Shown one piece after another: positions 1 through 8,828 of a DNA stretch of 14,652 nt (positions within the stretch are counted from its first letter, which is position 1; every line of letters begins with the position of its first letter). Position numbers and translations under genes: made by a program. The notes beneath the pieces are model-generated. The model did no database searches. It was not told the DNA's origin and saw only the letters and a list, made by a program, of their open reading frames with translations. Source of the DNA: Glomus cerebriforme (Eukaryota; Glomeromycota; Glomeromycetes; Glomerales; Glomeraceae); the NCBI GenBank assembly GCA_003550305.1, contig QKYT01001358.1, positions 1-14,652 of the forward strand, in the 5' to 3' direction.

Positions 1-216
1 CGTTCTTGATCATGAACTAATAATATATAAAGATTAAATGAACCATTTTTTACGAAAAAGGCAATTTTTTTGGTATCCACGGCAACCCTGCATGTGGGTG
101 ATTATCAAATGCGGAATAGAGAAATTTGACGAAAANCTGGTCAAAAACAAAAGGATCAACCATGATTTTTGCCTACTATAGAAAAAAATCACCATAAAAT
201 CTGTATATGGTGTTAA

Positions 217-362
217 CATACATGTTTAATTTAATTAAAATGCGATCAATTAGTTCGTAAAAATCACGATATATTTAAGAATTTTATCAAAATATAAATT
301 CGAGAAATTTTTATCCTACTAAAAAAAAAAATATGAAATATTTTTTAAATATAAATTTTAAA
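217..362 (+). repeat. Dispersed repeat, copy A
   Basis: This segment aligns by eye with 7667-7822 in the same orientation. Shared blocks in the same order include acatacatgttta, cgatcaatta, tttatcaaaata, aaattcgaaaaatt-like and ttttatcctactaaaaaaa, separated by small indels. It encodes nothing. It lies about 600 bases upstream of the kinesin start. It may be a degenerate non-coding repeat, or the upstream edge of a larger duplication that includes the kinesin. Confidence 0.7.
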
Positions 363-905
363 AAAAATATATATATTTATTTTATTTAACTTTTCAAAAT
401 TGAGCTAAGCCTGAAATGATTAATTCGCAAATATAATCGACCTACCAAATAATTTTTATCTTGCCTCATTATCAACATTTAATACAAGATAATTTTCATC
501 GGTTTATCATAATTGTTGTAATTACAAATTGCTAAAATATAGTTCTCCTATACAATAGTAAAACAAATAAATAAATTTTACTTAACATCACTAATTTTCC
601 TTATTAATTTCGTGAATAATTATTATACTTCACAGTTTACAATAGTTTGATTTCTGTGATTAAAACATGAGTTATTTTGGCTCATCCATTGTTCTTTATA
701 TTAGTTATGTATGTATATCAGTTGACCTAATCATAAATATTAGTAACGGTTTATGCTAATAATTTAAAAATGGTTAACATTATTAAGAATAAGTCATATA
801 AAATTAAAAATGATATGTAAATCTTAGTCATTTTAATTAAAGTGATTCATTTTTTATCATTATAATTAAAATATCATAAATATTATAAATATGTAATAAA
901 TAAAT

Positions 906-967
906 CTATATAATGTATTATATAGAAGGGTTCCCACTTATAATAAATATTAATTTTAATATCAATA
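906..967 (+). promoter_or_regulatory. Putative core promoter and start context of kinesin
   Basis: A near-perfect 20-base palindrome, ctatataatgtattatatag, sits at 906-925. Only its two central bases break the symmetry. It contains TATA-like strings about 40-60 bases before the ATG. The start codon at 968 has A at -3 and G at +4, a favourable eukaryotic context. TATA-like strings are common by chance in DNA this AT-rich, so the promoter role is inference. Confidence 0.3.
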
Positions 968-3571
968 ATGGGCGATTTTAACAAAAATAATATTAGAGTA
1001 GTTTGTCGTTTTAGACCACAAAATTCTTATGAAATAAAGGAAGGTGGTGTTTCTATCATCGACTATGATAATAATTCCAACTCATGTCATTTAGAAGGTA
1101 AAGAATCACAAGAAAGTTTCACATTTGATCAAATCTTTCGACCAGAAACACAACAGAAATTATTTTTTGATGAATCCATAAAACCAATTGTTGATGATGT
1201 TATTGAAGGTTATAATGGAACTGTATTTGCCTATGGTCAAACAGGTTCTGGTAAAACATATACTATGATGGGAGATATAGATAATGAAGAATTAAAAGGT
1301 CTTATTCCTCGTATTTTAGAACAAATATTTGATAAAATTACTTCCTCTCCATCCACAATAGAATTTACTGTAAAAGTCTCTTATATGGAAATTTATATGG
1401 AAAAAATTCGTGACTTACTTAATCCTCAAAATGATAATCTTTCTATTCATGAAGAAAAGAATAGGGGTGTATATGTTAAGGATCTTTTAGAAGTATATGT
1501 TAATTCTACACAAAAAGTTTATGATGTAATGAAATGTGGTGGTAATTCCCGTATTGTAGCATATACAAACATGAATGCTGAAAGTTCTCGTTCACATTCT
1601 ATCTTTGTTATTACTATAAATCAAAAGAATCTCAATGATGGTAGTATAAAAAATAGTAAATTATCACTTGTTGATTTAGCAGGTTTTGAAAATGTTAGTA
1701 AAACTGGTGCTTCTGGTCAAATTTTAGAAGAAGCAAAAAAGATTAATAAATCTTTATCAGCTTTAGGTATAGTAATTAATGCTTTAATAGATGGAAAGTC
1801 AACACATATTCCATATCGTGATAGTAAGCTTACTAGAATTTTACAAGAATCTCTTGGTGGTAACTCTAGAACGATTTTAATTATAAATTGTTCTCCATCA
1901 TCATTCAATGAAACTGAAACATTAAGTACATTAAAATTTGGTATGAGAGTAAAGAGTATAAAGAATAAAGCCAGAATTAATGCTGAATTTAATTTAGTTG
2001 AACTTAAAACACTTCTTGAAAAAGCTAAAAATGAAGCTATTTGTTTCCAACAATATATTTTAGCTCTTGAGAGTGAAGTTGATATTTGGCGTGCTGGTAA
2101 TACAGTTCCAAAAGAAAAATGGGCTTCTATGGATAAAGTTACTTCATCTACTTCAGATAATTTTGCAATAAAAGCTGTAAAGAAAGATATAGATTCTCAA
2201 TCAGGCACTTCTGCAACAATTTTAGAGAAATATGACCAAGAAGAATTCTTAAAGCAAGAAAATGAGCTTACAGACCAAATTACTAAAAAAGAGGTATTGA
2301 TAAGTCAAGAGAAATTATTAGATGAAATGAAACATGAAAATGTTTTCTATAAGTTACAAGAAGATACAATTATACAGGAAAATAAACAGATGGAATCTAG
2401 GCTTAATGAGCTTAAAGTACAGTTAGAAAAAGTCATTTATGAAAATAAAGAAGATGCTATTACAATGGACAGTTTGCGTGAGGATAACTCTGAACTATCT
2501 TCTGAATTAGAATTACTTAAGAAAACACTTTCAGAGCTCAGACTTTCTCACAAGAAAGTTTATAAAGAGCAAAAAAAGCAAGAAAAAATGGCTGTTATGC
2601 TTGCTGAGCTTGATTCATCAGGTGTTATATCAAAAAAAGAACAACAAATTGAGGATTCATTACTTAAATTTGAAAAAATATTCCATGATAACAGCTCTCC
2701 ATCTATAATGAAAGACATACAATGTGGATTGTCTAATTCAAAAAATTTAATTTCACAACATGAACAAACAATTAGTAAATTAAATCATGAGAATGAACAT
2801 TTGACTAAAAAAATAGATGAACTTGAAATTCGTTCAACTACACTTGAACTTGAATATGAGGAATTATTGGATAAGACAATTGTCGGAGAAACAGTAAATA
2901 ACAACATTAATATAATTGAGACAATAGCAAAATTGAGAGGAAAATTGGAATCACAGTTTGACGCCAAAAAAGTTCAACAAAAAGAAATTGATGAACTAAA
3001 ACAAGAATTAGAAAAAAAGAATAAAGAATTACATAAACTTAATAATGGTCTGGTCGATTTGAAGAAAATTAATGAAGAATTACAGACTGTTATCAATGAC
3101 AAAGAAATTAAATCTGGAGGAGAACAAAAGAATGTTGCAGAAAAAGAAAAAGATCTGGAACGTATCCGCAAGACAATGGCACAACAATTAGCAGATTTTA
3201 ATATTATTAAGAAAGCTCTTATGTGTGATTTGCATAATTGCTGTGAAAAAGTTGTAGAACTTGAAATCTCATTAGATGAAACAAGAGAACAATATAACAA
3301 AGTTATATGCAATAGCAATAATAAGGTACAACAAAAAAAGATGGCATTCTTAGAAAAGAATCTAGAACAACTTACAAATATACAGAATCAACTTGTTGGA
3401 CAAAATTCAACACTTAAAAAAGAAGTTGCCATTGCAGAGCGAAAAGTTCTCATCCGTAATGAGCGTATCCAGGTTTTGGAAGCCTTATTACAAGATGCAC
3501 AAGAAAGTTTATGTACACAAAATCAAAAGTTCGAAGCACAATTACAAGCAGTGCAGAAATGTTTAGGATAA
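968..3571 (+). CDS. Conventional kinesin heavy chain (kinesin-1), tail shortened by a frame break
   Basis: This encodes a plus-end-directed microtubule motor that would carry vesicles and organelles along hyphae as a homodimer. Residues 8-335 are the motor domain: RVVCRFRP near the start, P-loop GQTGSGKT at 90-97, switch I NAESSRSH at 203-210, switch II DLAGFE at 236-241, and a kinesin-1-type stretch from KTGASGQ to the neck. Residues 345-867 are mostly heptad coiled coil. Residues 790-867 match the conserved kinesin-1 tail coil (KKEVAIAERK, RNERIQ, LLQDAQE). The 2.6-kb frame has no intron. Fungal kinesin-1 proteins usually run to about 900-950 residues and end in an IAK/Gly-rich tail; here TAA at 3569 cuts this off and the tail continues in another frame (3567-3791). 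The usual Ser of switch II DLAGSE is Phe240. It could be a drifting paralogue, a retrogene, or a gene with an unannotated 3' intron. Confidence 0.93.
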   Translation: MGDFNKNNIRVVCRFRPQNSYEIKEGGVSIIDYDNNSNSCHLEGKESQESFTFDQIFRPETQQKLFFDESIKPIVDDVIEGYNGTVFAYGQTGSGKTYTMMGDIDNEELKGLIPRILEQIFDKITSSPSTIEFTVKVSYMEIYMEKIRDLLNPQNDNLSIHEEKNRGVYVKDLLEVYVNSTQKVYDVMKCGGNSRIVAYTNMNAESSRSHSIFVITINQKNLNDGSIKNSKLSLVDLAGFENVSKTGASGQILEEAKKINKSLSALGIVINALIDGKSTHIPYRDSKLTRILQESLGGNSRTILIINCSPSSFNETETLSTLKFGMRVKSIKNKARINAEFNLVELKTLLEKAKNEAICFQQYILALESEVDIWRAGNTVPKEKWASMDKVTSSTSDNFAIKAVKKDIDSQSGTSATILEKYDQEEFLKQENELTDQITKKEVLISQEKLLDEMKHENVFYKLQEDTIIQENKQMESRLNELKVQLEKVIYENKEDAITMDSLREDNSELSSELELLKKTLSELRLSHKKVYKEQKKQEKMAVMLAELDSSGVISKKEQQIEDSLLKFEKIFHDNSSPSIMKDIQCGLSNSKNLISQHEQTISKLNHENEHLTKKIDELEIRSTTLELEYEELLDKTIVGETVNNNINIIETIAKLRGKLESQFDAKKVQQKEIDELKQELEKKNKELHKLNNGLVDLKKINEELQTVINDKEIKSGGEQKNVAEKEKDLERIRKTMAQQLADFNIIKKALMCDLHNCCEKVVELEISLDETREQYNKVICNSNNKVQQKKMAFLEKNLEQLTNIQNQLVGQNSTLKKEVAIAERKVLIRNERIQVLEALLQDAQESLCTQNQKFEAQLQAVQKCLG

Positions 3572-3791
3572 ACATGATTCAAAAGTAAATTATATTGCTT
3601 CTAACATGAATTTAGGTGGCGGAGGCAGTGTACCAGTCTGTCCTTATCTCTTAAAGGTCACTTCGGATACATTCATTAATGTGTATGATAAAGGAACTTG
3701 GCTTTCTAAACATTTGACAATAATCATAGCAAATCAAAATGGCAAGCAAAAAAAATTCGTCCTTTTTTTTTTGTTGTCCAATAAAAATTGA
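3567..3791 (+). pseudogene. Out-of-frame kinesin-1 tail (IAK/Gly-rich region)
   Basis: This frame is open from 3567 and reads KVNYIASNMNLGGGGSVPV, then a short region with YDKGTWLSKH. Fungal kinesin-1 tails end in a segment like RIAKPLRGGGG followed by a short basic, Trp-containing C-terminus, so IAS-GGGG and GTW fit the lost tail. The tail IAK region normally folds back on the motor and inhibits it. The 61 bases at 3628-3688 are identical in the decayed copy at about 11104-11164, although the coil-coding DNA upstream differs at several percent of sites, which suggests recent coding constraint. A one-base frame change near 3567-3571 would connect it to the 867-residue frame. An alternative is a 55-nt intron, 3561-3615, with a poor donor (GTTTAG), a CTAAC branch-like site and a TTTAG acceptor. 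Confidence 0.6.
3780..3785 (+). terminator. Candidate kinesin polyadenylation signal
   Basis: AATAAA follows a T-rich run, about 210 bases after the TAA of the long kinesin frame and just before the TGA of the tail frame. The same AATAAA is preserved in the duplicated copy near 11263. AATAAA is frequent in AT-rich DNA, so the support is moderate at best. Confidence 0.35.
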
Positions 3792-3816
3792 TTATAAAGC
3801 ATACTCTCATTTAAAT

Positions 3817-4288
3817 AAACATATTTAACCCATTTTAAGATATAATAGATTAAACTTTTTAAAGATTATCTCCGATTCTGATAAGAGTTCTTTTTAAAAT
3901 AAATAAATAAATCATATACATATACTGATTATAATGTCACTAATCAAGAATGAAGAATAAGCATTCAAATGTTTCTAAAATCCACGAAAAATGGAAATTA
4001 TAATTCGCAGTTTACTGTTGCGGTTTGTTATATGTTATATTTCACAAAATCATATAAAAAAATTTTTCGAAACAATTATATGATTTCAAAAGCCCAAAAA
4101 ATATGAAATCATAAAGAATACATTTAAGCCACACAATAAAATTTATATGTATACATTTAATGAATTGACAATATTTTAAAGAAAATGAATATTATATTGT
4201 TATACCATTAATGAGCAGAAAACTATTGACACTGTAGATGATCGAATAAAAATAAACTCCCATTACTCTATTAATATTTTTAAATCAT
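3817..4288. other. Intergenic region without recognised gene
   Basis: The stretch is AT-rich, with A/T runs and an AAAT microsatellite at about 3898-3913. A perfect 10-base inverted repeat (aaatcatata at 4047-4056, tatatgattt at 4077-4086) is of doubtful meaning at this composition. It lies between convergent units: the kinesin on plus and the dead kinase on minus. Confidence 0.5.
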
Positions 4289-5794
4289 TTAAATTTTACC
4301 TTGATGATTAGTATTAAGTTTAGTAAAATCAATAAGTTCTACAGATACTATAAATGTAAAAAATAAATAAAAAAAAAATATAATAAAATAAATTTTAATT
4401 ACCTGAATATTCTTCCATGCCATCTGCATTTTTTGGTTAAGTAAATTATTATGTATATTCTTTCCTTTTATTACTTCAGGTGCTACATATGGCAATACTC
4501 CGTATACTCTTTTATTTGCTTTCTGATTTTTCATTTGCTGGTTTCATATTAATCCTAAATCCATAATCAATAAATTACTGTTAAGCATAAAAGAATTTAA
4601 TATATTACCACTATGAAAAGTCCTGATGAGTATATCCTTTTTCATGAATACCATTAAGAACAAATGCAATATTATTTAAAATATCAAATTTTGCCCAATT
4701 GAAATCTCTGTTTAAAGTTTGTCTTAAATTACCATTTTCTGCACATTGCATTACTATTATAAAATTACTCGTGACTTAATAATCATTTTTTTCAACTAAA
4801 ACTTTATCTTGTATATATAACTTTTCAAACTACTTAAAGTAGGTGTATTTTGGACTGCTCTGCAAGTTTACTTAGAGATAAAATGAAGTCATGAACTTAG
4901 TTTTTGATTTATTTGATTTTTTTTATTTCCATTAAAATTTATTTATCCATTTTCAGATATGATCAGCAAAGTTCATTCGTTGTAATGTCAAAAGCAGTAT
5001 TCATAACCCACTTATTTTCCTTAAGTAAACTTGCAAAACATGCTTATTTTATTATTTTCAAGTTTGTATTAAAAATAATCTGTCAATTTATATAATTGTA
5101 AATCACGTCCGTAATGTCATATAATCTAATAATATAATTATTCATTTTCAAGTGTAAATTTATCTAACAATAATATAAAAATTAGTTTGCATTTGAGGTA
5201 TTGACGTTAAAAAATATTTCCTCATTTAAAAATTCTAATTTTATATCTTTTGAATTACTTAAACTTTTTAAAGCAACATTTCTATTATTTTTACTTCTCT
5301 CCCATTGATTAGTATCAACATTCCAAGACAAAATACATCCATCCTTCTAGAATGCTTTATATGCTTACCCAAAATCTCAATTTGTAATATATTTGATATT
5401 TTCAAATTTATCATATTCAATCCATTCTAATTTTCAAATATATTTTTTACATTAGCTGAGATTCTTGGATTAATTTATCAACATTAGAATTTCCACTGGT
5501 CCAATTTTTGAAATTTTGTTGAAAATATTTAGCGTTACATGATTGATACCAATCATAATCAATATTAGGATGTTTGCATTCTTCACATAAACCATATATA
5601 TTTTTTATAAATTCTTTTAATTATTCATTTATTATTAGTTTATCAATTAATTTTTGTTCTTCAATTAACTTCTAACGGTCAAAATCTTTTATTCGTTCAA
5701 GTATATCATTATTGAAATACAGTATTTTTGCTCCATAATCAGAAAAGTTAGGTAATACAATGATTCCAAAACATTTTAATGATGTTAGATCCAT
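4289..5794 (-). pseudogene. Decayed protein kinase of the fungal Cys-motif/TKL-like family
   Basis: Read on minus from ATG at 5794-5792, the frame begins MDLTSLKCFGIIVLPNFSDY. It meets stops at 5674-5672 (TAG) and 5623-5621 (TAA), yet stays recognisable through YGLCEECKHPNIDYDWYQSC and FQQNFKNWTSGN to about 5440. That is the N-terminal Cys-motif module seen in the intact kinase at 12214-14652. A shifted frame gives LEWIEYDKFENI, a broken glycine loop and LKSLSNSKDIKLEFLNE, ending near 5221. After about 440 bases of unrecognisable sequence the kinase resumes at 4775-4401: IIVMQCAENGNLRQTL, GIHEKGYTHQDF, a one-base shift, HSGNIL, IMDLGL, a stop, then GVLPYVAPEVIKGK. Everything after the APE motif is missing. 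An SVELIDFTKLNTNHQ stretch near 4300-4345 is unassigned. There are at least four disabling changes, so it cannot encode a kinase. Confidence 0.88.
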
Positions 5795-6208
5795 TAAAGT
5801 GTCAAATATTTAATAAGCTAGAAATATGAAGTGGAAAAAAAATTGTGTAATGCAGTTTCAAAAATCAGAAATGCGTTATAAATAGTGTCCCTAAATTTGT
5901 CCATAAATTCAGGGATCATCTGATTTTAGGAATAATAAAGAAAATAGGTTAATTGTTTAAACGTTCCAGATTTTTTGAAAAAATTGAGCGGCGAGAGGAA
6001 TTTGATTATTACTATATGTTTATTAACTTACAAATTTTCACAAAAATGGGGGTGGGGGATATTAATCAACTAATTAAATTAGAACGGCCTTATAGTATTG
6101 ATAAAATTTAAAAGTTTTCTTATTATTAAAAAATTTGCACTTATCAGATGCAACTTTTTTTCTTAATATCTAATTTTCATTTCTTTAGCTATTTTTTTCA
6201 ACTCGTCC
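5795..6208. other. Intergenic region without recognised gene
   Basis: This is AT-rich sequence 5' of the dead kinase. It has a G-rich patch (gggggtggggg, about 6047-6057) that stands out locally. I see no open frame or RNA-like fold. Confidence 0.5.
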
Positions 6209-6434
6209 TCAAGAATTTGATGTATTTTTTTTAAGTACTAATGGCCCTACCAATATTGGACTTATTAGAAGTGTACTATGCTTCTTCCTTCGCATACCAC
6301 AACCAACCAGCTCTACATGGGACTGCAGCTTATATGACGAATAGGAAATTTCAGAGATAAGAAGCCATAAGGCGAGTTAAGGGGAAGCTGGTATTCACGG
6401 GTTTACCACCCATACATAGCATAATGGCGATCAT
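6209..6434 (-). pseudogene. Remnant of a small dispersed ORF, one frameshift
   Basis: The block at about 6240-6434 is clearly richer in G and C than its surroundings. On minus, ATG at 6434-6432 reads MIAIMLCMGGKPVNTSFPLT and on to MASYL before TGA near 6359. A shift of one base there opens a long frame, LISEISYSSYKLQSHVEL, then GCGMRRKKHSTLL and SPILVGPLVLKK, down to TGA at 6211-6209. Together that is about 75 codons. The sequence resembles short hypothetical proteins I associate with many copies in Rhizophagus-type genomes; this is memory, not a search. It is probably a piece of a transposable element or another high-copy repeat rather than a host gene. I know no function for it. Confidence 0.45.
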
Positions 6435-6477
6435 GTAAAAAAATCATGTATATCTTTCCTTTTTTGGCAAATTCTGA

Positions 6478-6526
6478 TAATGTCAGCCAGAAATTTATTA
6501 TTTATTTTAGTAACTGACTGACATTA
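6478..6526. repeat. Imperfect inverted repeat, possible element end
   Basis: taatgtcagccag (6478-6490) pairs with ctgactgacatta (6514-6526), 12 of 13 positions, around a 23-base AT-rich spacer. Related words flank it: attctgat at 6471-6478 and aattctggcc at 6531-6540. It abuts the GC-richer ORF remnant and could be an end of the same repeat. No target duplication is evident. Confidence 0.4.
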
Positions 6527-7666
6527 CCGTAATTCTGGCCCTGAAAAAATGCGTACAACTAATAGTAAAATTTTTTTGGTTGGACCTGACATCTGTATGC
6601 ATATTTCGGGGTCCTAAATTACCCAACAATAAAATAACAAAAGAAATGAAATTACTTACTACCTCTATATTCTTTAAGAAGCTTGTTTTACTGAAAAATG
6701 TGACGCTTATTCATCATTTTTTTTTCATAGTCAACCCATTTTCAAACCAATTTCCAAGAAAATATTAAGCAAAGGATTTTCCACCTTTTGTAAACTTTAA
6801 ATATACTTGATTAAAATATCCCCATTCTTATTTTTAGTTTAGTAAAATTTATAATGAAGACTTTATTGGACGGATTTAATTAATTTGTTTTTAAACAAAT
6901 TATCAATGTTATCGACATTCATGTAAAAAAAAGTTATTAATCATTTCAGATCAAATTTTGTTATCGGTTTGACCAATAAAATACCCTTACACTTAATTAT
7001 GAATTATTGTATTAAAAAAAAAATTCTTTTAGAATGCCTTTCAATTAAATAATAAAATTCAAACATATTTTTACAACCATAATACGTGAACGTGTGCAAA
7101 AATTATTCTATCACACCTTAATTTACATTAATAAGACATAAAAATATTTGATATTTATCTAATTCATTTTTTGGCAGAACTGCTATGCAGTAGTATATGA
7201 TATATTGATTTATATTCCAAGTAATCAGTGAAAGGAATTCAAACAATAACCGCTATTATAATAAATAAATATTAAAGTAAAATTAAATAACTTCAAAATT
7301 AATTTTTATTTAAAGATTTAGATAATTCATCCCGATCTTAATACGTACAAGAATTTATATTAGAATTTGATTAATAATGAGATGTTAATTATCTGAATTA
7401 TTCAGAAAGAGTTCCAATAAGATCGTTATTTTGCCTAGTTCAAAATTTCAATACCCAATAAAAAAATTGTCGCACATTATCAATTTACGAAATATCATAC
7501 AGATTTTAGGTTATAAATAATTTATATATAATCATTAAATAAAACGATATTTTTTAAATAATATAAAAGTTAGATCATATATACTAGTTCTATATATATC
7601 GTTACAAATTAAATGATTTGACTTAAGTTTAAATAAATATTTATTAGAAACACAAAAGATTTTACA
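6527..7666. other. Gene-free AT-rich region
   Basis: A 62-codon frame at 6580-6768 matches nothing I recognise and looks like a chance frame. A small palindrome (actgc-tat-gcagt) occurs near 7180. The rest is A/T-run sequence with no sign of coding or RNA structure. Confidence 0.5.
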
Positions 7667-7822
7667 CATACATGTTTATTTCGATCGAATTTTATTTAAT
7701 ATACGATCAATTATTTCGATAAACTATCATAAAAATCACCAAAGAATTTATCAAAATAGAAATTCGAAAAATTTTATCCTACTAAAAAAATATGAAAATA
7801 TTTTAAATCTCAATTTTAAATT
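7667..7822 (+). repeat. Dispersed repeat, copy B
   Basis: This is the partner of 217-362 in the same orientation, with shared words in the same order (acatacatgttta, cgatcaatta, tttatcaaaata, attttatcctactaaaaaaa). Copy B has extra bases in its centre. It lies about 2.4 kb upstream of the kinesin fragment at 10197. Copy A lies about 2.2 kb upstream of the corresponding kinesin position (2534). Confidence 0.7.
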
Positions 7823-7930
7823 TTTCATGGTGTACTTGTAAAAATATATAAATCTCTCCCCAAATAATTACAGTAAATTTTTTTTTTTACTTGATCATTA
7901 TGATCGTCCACTTTCATTAACCTTTAAGTC

Positions 7931-8155
7931 TGTTGTTGTACAAACTCTACCATGTCCCAAATCAAACTTAGGAAAATCTTATATCCGAAACTCCATGTTC
8001 CAAACTAACCAGCCTTAGATGGTGTAGTAGTTTGAGACAAACATTTAAAATTTACTAGCTTGATGGTTAAATTTCGGATACAGGATCGTCCCAAGTTTAA
8101 TTTGGGATATCAGATATCCCAAGTTAATCATTCGCTTTGAAACTAATGTTGAACA
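7931..8155. mobile_element. Foldback (MITE-like) element, degenerate copy 1
   Basis: This aligns head to tail with 8206-8448 over most of its length: catgtcccaaatcaaactt, ttatatccgaaact, agtttgagac, acatttaaaatttactag, ggttaaatttcgga. Inner inverted arms lie at 7955-7973 and 8089-8107 with one mismatch. A palindrome of two 10-base arms around one base (ttgggatatc-a-gatatcccaa) spans 8102-8122. The outer ends are eroded relative to copy 2. It has no coding capacity, as expected for a non-autonomous element. Confidence 0.65.
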
Positions 8156-8205
8156 TTTATAATGGCCTCCTTGAGATATCTAATAAAGTTAATTATTACC
8201 AAATA

Positions 8206-8448
8206 TCGATGTTGTAGCCCAAACACTATCATGTCCCAAATCAAACTTGGGAAAACCTTATATCCGAAACTTGACCATGTCCCAAACTAACCCAGTCTTA
8301 AATGGTAGTTTGAGACGTCTTAAACATTTAAAATTTACTAGTTTTGTTTGGGATATGGTTAAATTTCGGACATAGGATTGTCCCAAGTTTGATTTGGGAT
8401 ATCCCAAGTCGGATTCGGGACATGGTTACGTTTGGGCTACAACATCGA
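8206..8448. mobile_element. Foldback (MITE-like) element with perfect 19-bp terminal inverted repeats
   Basis: The terminal arms tcgatgttgtagcccaaac (8206-8224) and gtttgggctacaacatcga (8430-8448) are exact reverse complements. Further inside, tcccaaatcaaacttggga (8234-8252) and tcccaagtttgatttggga (8381-8399) are also exact reverse complements, and the sequence between continues to pair imperfectly. A 14-base palindrome ttgggatatcccaa lies at 8394-8407. The element is about 243 bases, non-coding and able to form a long hairpin. No clear target-site duplication is seen; at most an AT dinucleotide flanks the inner boundary. The superfamily cannot be assigned. Confidence 0.8.
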
Positions 8449-8828
8449 CAAGAAAAAAATACAGCCTAAATATTATTACGTCCTAGATGTACTTAGCATA
8501 TGCATATCAGCAAAATTTATCCGATTTACGACAGTTTTTGGATTATATGGATCAATGGTAATATCCCCATTTAGTACTTAAATTGATTGTCTCAAAAAAA
8601 TCTCTGTACAATTTAATATTTTCAGAATAAATCATAAATGATTCTATTAATCACTTTTATCTTTGAATGTTTTGTTCTTTAATAATCAAATTTGTTTCGA
8701 ATTGTACAACTTCAGATACTTTTTATACGACCTCAATCTCTTTCAAAATATTCAAAATATTCTCTTTTAAAAAAAAATTAAAAGACATCGTAAATACTCA
8801 AGGCTACCTTTAAACATCTAATTTTTAA
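8449..8828. other. Intergenic region without recognised gene
   Basis: AT-rich sequence with no open frame or repeat that I can support. It separates the foldback elements from the broken repeat-protein gene. Confidence 0.45.

Larger units (their letters stand above)
1..967. other. AT-rich upstream flank of the kinesin gene
   Basis: I see no convincing gene in this stretch. A 61-codon minus-strand frame at 34-219 contains one ambiguous base (N at 136) and matches no family I recognise. The section at about 60-190 is slightly less AT-rich than the rest and could be a fragment of a dispersed repeat. A repeat shared with 7667-7822 lies at 217-362, and a TATA-like palindrome lies just before the kinesin start. 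Confidence 0.5.

Noticed and set aside
34..219. 61-codon minus-strand frame
   Set aside because: It contains an ambiguous base, has no recognisable family pattern and no supporting signals. It may be part of a dispersed repeat but is not supportable as a gene.
1717..3318. Minus-strand frames at 1717-1908, 2785-2967 and 2974-3318
   Set aside because: They lie antisense to the kinesin coding sequence and are rich in Ser/Leu/Phe, as expected for shadows of its Lys/Glu/Asn-rich coils.
4047..4086. 10-bp inverted repeat as a terminator or regulatory hairpin
   Set aside because: Pure A/T-dominated arms are expected often by chance here, and bacterial-type hairpin terminators do not apply.
4300..4402. 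A 55-nt intron (4348-4402) in the dead kinase leading to a small exon
   Set aside because: The splice-like sites exist, but splicing gives an immediate in-frame stop (Tyr-Leu-stop), so it does not restore a protein.
4904..5095. 63-codon plus-strand hydrophobic frame
   Set aside because: Low-complexity Ile/Phe/Leu translation of AT-rich DNA lying inside the dead kinase region, with no family match.
6300..6434. tRNA, 5S rRNA or tRNA-derived SINE in the GC-richer island
   Set aside because: I could not find convincing A and B boxes, a cloverleaf or 5S-like sequence; the long minus-strand frame explains it better.
6580..6768. 62-codon plus-strand frame
   Set aside because: No recognisable motifs and a composition typical of chance frames in this DNA.
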